In this document: positions 58,201 through 64,000 of the stretch, piece after piece
Position numbering within the stretch: position 1 is the first letter of the stretch
How the letters are laid out: every line of letters begins with the position of its first letter
Source of the DNA: Dinghuibacter silviterrae
Lineage (GTDB): Bacteria; Bacteroidota; Bacteroidia; Chitinophagales; Chitinophagaceae
Assembly: GCF_004366355.1 (NCBI RefSeq)
Contig: NZ_SODV01000001.1
Coordinates: 3,224,001 to 3,288,000 of the forward strand
Direction of reading: 5' to 3'
Length of the DNA stretch: 64,000 bases
The notes under the pieces: generated by a model
What the model saw: the letters and a program-made list of their open reading frames with translations, nothing else
Told to the model about the DNA's origin: nothing
Databases searched by the model: none
Program-made: the position numbers and the translations under genes

Positions 58201-59760
58201 CTAACTTAATGTTCTAGGTTCCATATGGGTTGATTTGCCAGAAAAATCGATTATCAAAGTCGCTCCAAATAGTAATACTAGCATTGGAAAGAACTGGTAA
58301 CGGAAAACATCAATTGTTACAAAAATGCTGAAGAAGAAATTGGCAAATAGAAACATGCTAATTATTATTATTGCTTTATTGATCTTCTGGGCGTATATTC
58401 GATATTCTTGTTTGAATTGAGCTAATACAACACCTCCTAGAAAGAATATATTTAGAACACAAAATAAAATTGGGAAGATTTTTAGAATTGAATTTTGAAT
58501 ATCTTTTGATGCTGCTGATATTTTGGTGCTTTTATATTTGAACCAGTATTGTGCAATTGGTTCGATTTTGTCCAAGCGGAGATTATATTCTGAGAGTTTT
58601 TCCAGTGGTGGAAAGAAGTAGAATTTGGTATTGGGGATAGCAAATTCCCACAGGTAGGCTCTCGGATTTTGCAATATTAGATATCTGCCATAGCGATAAA
58701 AGATGGCGGAGACTTTTCCCCAGGCGACTATGCCGGAGTAGTCATTATCCCAGTGATAGTGGCTATATAAATATTTCTTAAGTGGTGATATGGGCTCCCG
58801 TATAAAGTAATTTCCTACGTATCGTGACAAATGATTTTCCTCAAAATTATCCGGAACGCCGGTACTATAAAAGGCCCTGGACATTTGATCCAATTTTTTG
58901 CATTCGGGATCTAGCGTTTTGTTTGTGTCTGCGTATTCCCAAATGTATAAGGCGTTATTGGCTAATTGCCAGCCGGTAAAGAGGGAATATTGAGCCGTCC
59001 CGGTCATTTGTTTTGCCACAGACCTCGTATGCAAGAAAAACGGCAGGATTAATAATGGGCCAATAAGTAGACCAGTGACTTTTACCCAGACTTTTGATTG
59101 TGAAATAAGGAATGCAATAACTGTAATAATTGGATAATAATATGCACTGTTTCTTACTGTGAAGCAGAGAAATAGAAGAATGCCTTGTGCGAGTAAATTA
59201 ATGGCAGTTGGTTTGAATATTACCCAAAAAAGCTCTGTAAACCAAAACAGACTGAGTGTAGCAAATAACGCGTCGCTTGAGACAAAATTGCTAATGTACA
59301 GGAAGAGCGGATTGAAAATGAGGAAAATTATCAATAGATTTCTTGACAAATTCGAAATGCCAAAGAAATAGCGCCAGGAAAAGAAAAGATAGAGCGCTGA
59401 TAATTCTAGGATGAAATATTGAATGGCAACTAAGGCCGTATCATTTGAAGTGATTTTATGAATTAGAAGTAGGAATTTTGAGTAGCCGATGGGCCAAATA
59501 TTAACGTCAAGGTTAGCGTATGCTGCATACAAGTAGTTGTAACCGTCAGTGGAAAAGTCAGGAAATGGATAAAAGAGCTTAAAGATTATGAATTGAACGG
59601 CAGAAAGCGAGGGGAGTAGAAATAGCAAAAGTCGATTTTCCTTTGATTGCCAGATAAAAGAAAGTAATGAATTACTTATGGAGAATTTTCCTACGGTTTC
59701 TAGTTCCAGTTTAAAATGTTTCGGCTGTCCTAACGCTGGTATTGCAGAGTGATTATTCAT
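58201..59760 (-). CDS. Polytopic membrane protein, GT-C glycosyltransferase-like
   Basis: 519 aa from the ATG at 59760. About ten to eleven membrane helices from residue 45 onwards, with a large loop (about 285-400). The first loop has DFSTDGYNYLYAAYANLDVN with an acidic residue where GT-C enzymes hold their catalytic Asp. Weak similarity in layout to ArnT/Dpm-dependent mannosyltransferases; no exact family recognised. It starts 17 bp after the DPM-like gene and ends 51 bp before the LanKC-like gene, so the three genes form one run. A plausible role is transfer of a polyprenyl-phosphate-linked sugar outside the membrane. The start at 59868 would overlap the previous gene by 91 bp. Confidence 0.68.
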   Translation of the reverse strand: MNNHSAIPALGQPKHFKLELETVGKFSISNSLLSFIWQSKENRLLLFLLPSLSAVQFIIFKLFYPFPDFSTDGYNYLYAAYANLDVNIWPIGYSKFLLLIHKITSNDTALVAIQYFILELSALYLFFSWRYFFGISNLSRNLLIIFLIFNPLFLYISNFVSSDALFATLSLFWFTELFWVIFKPTAINLLAQGILLFLCFTVRNSAYYYPIITVIAFLISQSKVWVKVTGLLIGPLLILPFFLHTRSVAKQMTGTAQYSLFTGWQLANNALYIWEYADTNKTLDPECKKLDQMSRAFYSTGVPDNFEENHLSRYVGNYFIREPISPLKKYLYSHYHWDNDYSGIVAWGKVSAIFYRYGRYLILQNPRAYLWEFAIPNTKFYFFPPLEKLSEYNLRLDKIEPIAQYWFKYKSTKISAASKDIQNSILKIFPILFCVLNIFFLGGVVLAQFKQEYRIYAQKINKAIIIISMFLFANFFFSIFVTIDVFRYQFFPMLVLLFGATLIIDFSGKSTHMEPRTLS

Positions 59761-59777
59761 TATAATACATTTGTTAT

Positions 59778-60632
59778 TTACAACTGAGTCGATATATTTT
59801 CCGGAATTTCTTTGTACGCTCTGACTGGTATTTGTTTCCGAAGAAATATCCCGTACTTTATGATGCAATAGATTGTTCTAACGCCATCAACCCATTTGAT
59901 TTTTTTGCCTTCTTTGTATGTTCTTCCATAATAGGCGATACCAACCTCATAAATCCGAATGGACGGAATTCGGGCAATGCGCGCAGTTACCTCCGGCTCA
60001 AACCCGAACCGCTTCTCATGAAGTGGCAGTCCTTGGATCATATTTGTCCTGAATACCTTATACCCCGTTTCCATATCTGTCAGATTCAAGTTGGAAAAGG
60101 CGTTTGATAGAAAAGTAAGGAACCGGTTGCCGATCGAATGCCAGAAAAAGAGTATCCTATGAGCATTGCCACCCATAAATCTTGATCCATATACTACGTC
60201 TGCATGACCTAAAAGAAAAGGCTTTAGAAGTTGATTATAATCGCTTGGGTCATATTCCAGGTCTGCATCTTGGATAAGCAAGCAATCGCCACTGCTAAGG
60301 GCTATTCCCCTATGAATAGCCGCCCCTTTACCTTGATTTTTAGATTGCCTGTTGTATTTTATGTCAATCTTAGGATATGCGAGCATAAAGTCGTTGACAA
60401 TAACAGCTGTCTGGTCCGTTGAGCAATCATCGACAACAATTATTTCTTTCTCCACGTGTTGTATAAGTCTGGCTTGCCGGATTTTTTCGAGCACCTGGCC
60501 AATAGTTTTCTCCTCGTTGTAGGCTGGAATTATAATCGACAGCTTTTTGATTTCTGAGCCATTTTTTGCTATGTCTTTTGTAACAGGGGGCAAAGAACTA
60601 ACACCCCTTAGTTGATCAAGCACCTCTTGCAT
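59778..60632 (-). CDS. DPM1-like family 2 glycosyltransferase
   Basis: 284 aa. GT-A fold motifs: LSIIIPAYNEEKTI (31-44), EIIVVDDCSTDQT (63-75), NQGKGAAIHRGI, LLIQDADLEYDPSDY (DxD-type metal site) and the DPM signature DMETGYKVFRTNMI, then FGFEPEVTARIAR. Enzymes of this group link a sugar (often mannose or glucose) from a nucleotide donor to polyprenyl phosphate on the cytoplasmic face. No membrane anchor is fused, as in short DPM1 types. It is the first gene of the run leading to the GT-C-like and LanKC-like genes, and may make the sugar donor for the GT-C-like protein. Confidence 0.9.
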   Translation of the reverse strand: MQEVLDQLRGVSSLPPVTKDIAKNGSEIKKLSIIIPAYNEEKTIGQVLEKIRQARLIQHVEKEIIVVDDCSTDQTAVIVNDFMLAYPKIDIKYNRQSKNQGKGAAIHRGIALSSGDCLLIQDADLEYDPSDYNQLLKPFLLGHADVVYGSRFMGGNAHRILFFWHSIGNRFLTFLSNAFSNLNLTDMETGYKVFRTNMIQGLPLHEKRFGFEPEVTARIARIPSIRIYEVGIAYYGRTYKEGKKIKWVDGVRTIYCIIKYGIFLRKQIPVRAYKEIPENISTQL

Positions 60633-60711
60633 AACTATAGGTTAAAATGTAGTCTACGATTGTTTATATTAATGGGTAATACCGTTGTAGCGATTCTTGC
60701 TCTTCTAGCAG

Positions 60712-60753
60712 CTTAAGGACACAACGACCCTGAGGTCGTCTATGGACCTTAAG
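60712..60753. repeat. Nested inverted repeats (structured leader or operator) upstream of the glycosyltransferase run
   Basis: Outer arms CTTAAGG (60712-60718) and CCTTAAG (60747-60753); inner arms ACGACC (60724-60729) and GGTCGT (60734-60739) around loop CTGA. It lies 80 nt upstream of the leftward gene start. Confidence 0.55.
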
Positions 60754-60963
60754 TGCAATAGGCAGAGGTTTTTAAATGGTAATTACTTGATAAAGAAGTA
60801 TTTGAAACCTGATTCCTAGCTGACCGTTCTAGTCCTACTGTCCTCGCTGTGTTATTCTTTGGTTATGATCGGACGATAAAGATATAGCGGGATATCAAAG
60901 TTGGATTATGAATCAGGGAGCCTTTCTTTTTTTAAAAGGTGAGAATTGAAAATTCAGTCTTTG

Positions 60964-60973
60964 TACGGAGGCC
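60964..60973 (+). repeat. TACGGAGGCC element, copy 1
   Basis: Ten-base element 22 bp before the phosphodiesterase ATG; identical to elements at 62951 and 63447. Confidence 0.5.
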
Positions 60974-60994
60974 TTTAACAAACCGCTAGATATT

Positions 60995-62317
60995 ATGAAG
61001 TACCTCATCCCGTTAGTCGTTTCCTTATTAATCGGAGTTTATTCTTTCTCCCAGCCGGCCCGGCACGTTGTCCTTATCAGCATTGACGGTCTTCGACCGG
61101 CCATGTACCTGGATTCAGGATGGGCTTCTCCAAATCTGCATTATCTGATGAGAGAGGGGAGTTACGCGCAGCACATGCTTTCTGTATTCCCGAGTTTTAC
61201 CTATCCCTCGCATTCCAGCATGGTAACAGGTGCGTACCCTGCAGAGCATGAGGTTTGCCATAACGCTCCTTTTGCCCCTTTGGGGAATGACGGTCATTGG
61301 AACTGGTATACAAACCTGATCAAGTCCCGCACTATTTGGGACGCCGCCCATGAAGCAAACCTTACCTCCGCAACAGTGGAGTGGCCTGTTTCCGTGGGGG
61401 CCCCAGTGAACTGGAACGTTCCAGAGATCTGGCCGGTAAAGGATGGTGATGACAGAGTTACGGAATCACGAAAGTATGCAACGCCAGGGCTTATAGAAGA
61501 TATCGAGAAGAATGCTACGGGTCTGCTAACAAGGGACAATATGAACGAGTCCTATCTCAGTTTTGATGAAACCGCCGGTCGAATGGCTGACTATATCATT
61601 CAGCATTATAAGCCCAATCTGCTGGCACTGCACTTTGCCTGTGTAGATGGGGCGGAGCATGAAGAAGGCATAGATGGTGATAGCGTCCGATTTGCGGTGG
61701 AATCCGTAGACCGGGCGATAGGGGAGGTGCTTGAGTCGATTGAGCGGGCCGGTATTCAGGACAGTACCGCGGTTATCGTTGTCGGTGATCACGGGTTCTC
61801 GGATATTCATAGGGCCCTCCGGCCGAATATTTGGTTGGCTACTGCCGGCCTATTGCACACCGGCAATGATTGGGGAATGATGTTCCAACCTGCGGGTGGA
61901 TCTGCATTTTTATACATGGAACATCCTGAGGATACCACGCAGCTAAAGGACGTAAGGGCCTTTATAAATAGCCAGCCGGACTCAATCCGGAATCTTTTCC
62001 GGGTAGTTGAGAGACCTGAGCTCACCCAAATGAAGGCGGATAAGAGGGCTGTTATGGCGTTGGCTGCAAGACCTGGCGTTATATTCAGCGGTGCGATAAA
62101 GGGGGCGGTCATCTTTCCGGTAAAGGGTGGGCACCACGGCTATGATCCCAATATACCAGAAATGTATACCGGGTTCATCTCAGCCGGCGCAGGTATTGTC
62201 AAAGGAAAGGTGATACCTGAAATCCGTGTAGTGGACATAGCCCCTCTTGTTATGAAGCTTCTGGGCGTGTCATTCGATGCACCAGATGGAGTAGTACCCA
62301 AGGACATTTTGCGGTAA
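60995..62317 (+). CDS. Nucleotide pyrophosphatase/phosphodiesterase (alkaline phosphatase superfamily)
   Basis: 440 aa with signal peptide (LIPLVVSLLIGVYSFSQ). It has the NPP pattern: VVLISIDGLRPAMY (first Asp), VFPSFTYPSHSSMVTGAYP (nucleophile Thr and Asn/His region), VIVVGDHGFSDI (Asp-His) and KGGHHGYDPNIPEMYTGF (last His). These bind two zinc ions and hydrolyse phosphodiesters such as nucleotides or glycerophosphodiesters in the periplasm. It has its own terminator and stands alone between the LanKC run and small regulators. Start chosen at the ATG before the signal peptide. Confidence 0.93.
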   Translation: MKYLIPLVVSLLIGVYSFSQPARHVVLISIDGLRPAMYLDSGWASPNLHYLMREGSYAQHMLSVFPSFTYPSHSSMVTGAYPAEHEVCHNAPFAPLGNDGHWNWYTNLIKSRTIWDAAHEANLTSATVEWPVSVGAPVNWNVPEIWPVKDGDDRVTESRKYATPGLIEDIEKNATGLLTRDNMNESYLSFDETAGRMADYIIQHYKPNLLALHFACVDGAEHEEGIDGDSVRFAVESVDRAIGEVLESIERAGIQDSTAVIVVGDHGFSDIHRALRPNIWLATAGLLHTGNDWGMMFQPAGGSAFLYMEHPEDTTQLKDVRAFINSQPDSIRNLFRVVERPELTQMKADKRAVMALAARPGVIFSGAIKGAVIFPVKGGHHGYDPNIPEMYTGFISAGAGIVKGKVIPEIRVVDIAPLVMKLLGVSFDAPDGVVPKDILR

Positions 62318-62350
62318 ATGTGCCAATTTTAATTATATCCATACGATGAC

Positions 62351-62381
62351 GGGGTGCCAGTCTTGGCGCTCCTTTTTTTTT
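62351..62381 (+). terminator. Strong terminator after the phosphodiesterase gene
   Basis: Stem GGGGTGCCA/TGGCGCTCC (9 bp, two wobbles), loop GTCT, then nine T. Confidence 0.88.
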
Positions 62382-62490
62382 CGACATGCCTCTTTCAATG
62401 CAATCGTTTTCAGAAAATTTTAAACGTTTTAGCTCTAAAGTTCTTCCCCAACTTTGACATTCCGTCGACAATTCATTGGCTAACAGATGT

Positions 62491-62498
62491 TACCTTTG
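62491..62498 (+). promoter_or_regulatory. -7 box TACCTTTG before the stand-alone STAS-like gene
   Basis: Matches TAnnTTTG and ends 20 nt before the ATG at 62519, supporting that start against the longer frame from 62354, which would cross the terminator. Confidence 0.5.
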
Positions 62499-62518
62499 GT
62501 CATCCAAAGCCTGCCAGT

Positions 62519-62926
62519 ATGAATAGGACCTACGAAACCGAACACGTCTGGTACACCATAACCTCTGAAGGCATCCTAAGGGCCAAGTACCGCCCGGAAG
62601 TCCGCTTTGTGGACGAACCTATGGCTAAGAAGATCGTCGCCGATCGCCTGGCCTTTCAGGGATCCAAACGATACCCGTTATTGATCGAGGAATCCGGTGC
62701 AGCCGAGTACACCAAGGACGCAAGAATCTTCTTTGCTGGAGATCATGGCGTTGAAGGGCTGACTGGGGTTGCTATCCTTGTACACAATTGGGTGACCTAT
62801 GCGACCGCCAGTTTTATTCTTGCCATCCAGAAACCCCGTATTCCCACACGGATCTTCCGACAAGAGCGAGACGCGCTGTTATGGCTACAAAAGCTCAAGT
62901 CTAAAAAGCGCCAAACCCAAGCCTAA
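62519..62926 (+). CDS. Stand-alone STAS-like domain protein
   Basis: 135 aa from the ATG at 62519. It is the same N-domain as in the regulators at 27602 and 28350 (VWYTITSEGILRAKYRPE, DEPMAKKIVADRLAFQGS, ARIFFAGDHGVEGLTGVA, PTRIFRQERDALLWLQKL) but ends without a HTH in a basic tail (KSKKRQTQA). In STAS/SEC14-like Bacteroidota proteins this domain is usually alone; here it could compete with or modulate the HTH-bearing paralogues, which is inference. Its own -7 box and an upstream terminator make it a separate unit. Confidence 0.72.
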   Translation: MNRTYETEHVWYTITSEGILRAKYRPEVRFVDEPMAKKIVADRLAFQGSKRYPLLIEESGAAEYTKDARIFFAGDHGVEGLTGVAILVHNWVTYATASFILAIQKPRIPTRIFRQERDALLWLQKLKSKKRQTQA

Positions 62927-62950
62927 ATGGAAAAGGACTATCCCCTGAAA

Positions 62951-62960
62951 TACGGAGGCC
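62951..62960 (+). repeat. TACGGAGGCC element, copy 2
   Basis: Within CCCTGAAATACGGAGGCC; starts exactly 127 bp before the ATG at 63078. Confidence 0.55.
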
Positions 62961-63037
62961 TCCCTATTCCTACGTTGAATTTAAGACGTAATTATTGATC
63001 GTTTCCACAGAAAGACGTTCGATTAGATACAGCTTTA

Positions 63038-63068
63038 TTTTATGCACTAGTATTTTAGTGTCATAAAA
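63038..63068. repeat. Inverted repeat TTTTATGCACTA / TAGTGTCATAAAA
   Basis: Arms at 63038-63049 and 63056-63068 with a one-base bulge and a 6-nt loop, ending 9 bp before the ATG at 63078. The right arm is part of TGTCATAAAATAA, which recurs at 63556-63568. Confidence 0.55.
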
Positions 63069-63077
63069 TAATTCGGT

Positions 63078-63302
63078 ATGGAAAACACAGTAAATCACAA
63101 AGACCTGGTAAATGCTTGGGATGAATTGCTCGAAGAAGACCGCTCCCGGCAAAAATTATGGATGGATGCGGTGCTAAACGAGCTGGACGCTGTCATCGAT
63201 TCGGCGCAAAAGTGGGAATACACGCCTACTGAATTGACCAGGGTCCTTCACCAAAGGATTGACTCTTTAAAAAGGACAGCTCCGAAGTTAAAGTGGTTTT
63301 AA
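63078..63302 (+). CDS. Small helical hypothetical protein, paralogue of the 63574 gene
   Basis: 74 aa, soluble, highly charged and helical: LLEEDRSRQKLWMDAVLNEL, DAVIDSAQKWEYTPTELTRV, HQRIDSLKR. The segment WMDAVLNELDAVIDSAQKW aligns with WMDQTLQALEETVLHAQKK of the gene at 63574, and YTPTELTRVLHQRIDSLK with YHPDEVLLALRQKMEELK. Unknown family. Starts at an ATG preceded by TGTCATAAAATAA. Confidence 0.6.
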   Translation: MENTVNHKDLVNAWDELLEEDRSRQKLWMDAVLNELDAVIDSAQKWEYTPTELTRVLHQRIDSLKRTAPKLKWF

Positions 63303-63446
63303 CCCTTGTTCATTAAGTAGCCAACCAGCCCCGGGTATTCATATTGGATGCCGTACGCGGGCTGGTTTTCCATTTTATTGCGTTCAAAAACTAGGACCCT
63401 GAGTTGATAGACTGCGCCTATTAACACCTGGCCCCCTCCCTGAAAA

Positions 63447-63456
63447 TACGGAGGCC
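63447..63456 (+). repeat. TACGGAGGCC element, copy 3
   Basis: Within CCCTGAAAATACGGAGGCC; starts exactly 127 bp before the ATG at 63574. Here it extends into a palindrome ACGGAGGCCCTCCGT. The rest of 63303-63573 shows no gene. Confidence 0.55.
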
Positions 63457-63573
63457 CTCCGTAGGCTAAAAAATTCTTTACCGTAGTCCACGGGAGTTTA
63501 CGCTACTTTTTTGTCATCGCTTCATTCATCTGATTTTCCTTCGCCGTTACTTTGTTGTCATAAAATAACCTTT

Positions 63574-63849
63574 ATGACAATTCACCTTTCATGGTCCGAC
63601 TATCTGGTGGCAATGGCAGCACTAATGGGTGTTTATTACTTAGTCGTCTTACGGATGCTCATCCGCACGAATAGCGCGCCGGCGGTCGACCAGGGACAGG
63701 CGCCTCCGCCTCCCGCCCGTGAGGTTTGGATGGACCAGACCCTCCAAGCCCTGGAAGAGACGGTCCTCCATGCCCAGAAAAAGCGGTACCATCCGGACGA
63801 GGTCTTGCTGGCCCTCCGTCAAAAGATGGAAGAATTGAAAGCGGGGTAG
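63574..63849 (+). CDS. Small membrane-anchored helical protein, paralogue of the 63078 gene
   Basis: 91 aa from the ATG at 63574. One N-terminal membrane helix (about 7-28; YLVAMAALMGVYYLVVLRML), a Pro-rich linker (QGQAPPPPAREV), then the same helical module as in the 74-aa protein (WMDQTLQALEETVLHAQKKR, YHPDEVLLALRQKMEELK). A soluble and a membrane-bound version side by side suggest partners or paralogues doing the same job in two places. The family is not recognised. An upstream start at 63511 would add 21 residues across the shared leader element and is not preferred. Confidence 0.62.
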   Translation: MTIHLSWSDYLVAMAALMGVYYLVVLRMLIRTNSAPAVDQGQAPPPPAREVWMDQTLQALEETVLHAQKKRYHPDEVLLALRQKMEELKAG

Positions 63850-64000
63850 CTGTTTGAAGAGCGTTAAAGTAAGGATGCCAACCTAAAATTATGAATTTGA
63901 TCTGGTAAATTTTGATTTCCGGAGTATTCAAAAAAATACCACCCCTTTTTTTATGGAAAATTTGAGAGGTGCGACTCTTTATTAGAAAACAAATTTACTA
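63850..64000. other. AT-rich right edge, no gene seen
   Basis: The last 150 bp hold no open frame of note; an ATG at 63953 stops after ten codons. Probably intergenic. Confidence 0.5.

Larger units (their letters stand above)
60633..60994. other. 360-bp divergent intergenic region with a two-tier hairpin
   Basis: Separates the leftward glycosyltransferase/LanKC run from the rightward phosphodiesterase gene. It holds a nested hairpin at 60712-60753 and a TACGGAGGCC element at 60964-60973. Only tiny frames (14 and 25 codons) occur, which I do not call. Confidence 0.5.

Noticed and set aside
60674-60820. Tiny plus-strand frames (14 and 25 codons) considered as peptide precursors
   Set aside because: Wrong strand for the LanKC run, no start-site signals, and overlapping the nested hairpin.

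Overview
The window is chromosomal DNA from a member of the Bacteroidota, most likely family Chitinophagaceae. Reasons: FecR/ECF sigma/SusC/SusD modules, type IX secretion (T9SS) cargo with gliding-type C-terminal sorting domains next to a PorP/SprF protein, an UpxY-type antiterminator, and many start sites preceded by the Bacteroidota -7 box TAnnTTTG. No rRNA, tRNA or CRISPR array was seen. Family assignment is inference from memory of protein families; no search was run.

0-7 kb (GC-rich, mostly housekeeping): a cut UpxY-like gene at the left edge, an SRPBCC/GyrI-like protein, a KdsC-like phosphatase, a UbiA prenyltransferase and a Maf pyrophosphatase in one run, then OsmC, an outer-membrane-type protein, lipA and an overlapping phosphodiester glycosidase. 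7-9 kb: a RloA/RloB-like (AbiL-type) ATPase plus TOPRIM pair, probably phage defence. 9-20 kb: an M1 peptidase, a PorP/SprF gene coupled to a 1193-aa T9SS cargo, and a second 1135-aa PKD-rich T9SS cargo. 20-21.5 kb: an OLD-family nuclease. 21.7-29.3 kb: a Tat-exported TIM-barrel protein, a sialate O-acetylesterase-like enzyme, Kup, a lipoprotein, and two regulators sharing an N-terminal STAS-like domain with LuxR-type HTH tails.

29.3-32.9 kb: three tandem paralogous membrane acyltransferases, each with a duplicated leader and a terminator-like hairpin inside its 3' coding end. 33-37.3 kb: small unknown genes, a VOC protein, an AraC regulator, and an ECF sigma/RskA-type anti-sigma pair. 37.5-40.3 kb: a relaxase and a coupling ATPase, a lone mobilisation pair. 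40.5-46.4 kb: an M28 peptidase, then FecR, two tandem ECF sigma factors and a second FecR, with CGTATT-type palindromes in the gaps.

46.6-60.6 kb is visibly AT-richer and is the most interesting part. A tight plus-strand operon (SusC with STN domain, SusD, a thioredoxin-fold protein lacking CxxC, a lipoprotein, a subtilase) faces a minus-strand run of a DPM-like glycosyltransferase, a GT-C-like membrane protein, an 898-aa class III LanKC-like lanthionine synthetase (lyase-like N-domain, kinase, LanC-like domain without zinc ligands) and a Ser/Thr-rich, Cys-free 86-aa exported-type peptide. I read this as a candidate RiPP-like peptide-modification locus beside a peptide-uptake-type system; this is inference. 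61-64 kb: a nucleotide pyrophosphatase-type enzyme, a stand-alone copy of the STAS-like domain, and two small paralogous helical proteins with matching upstream elements.
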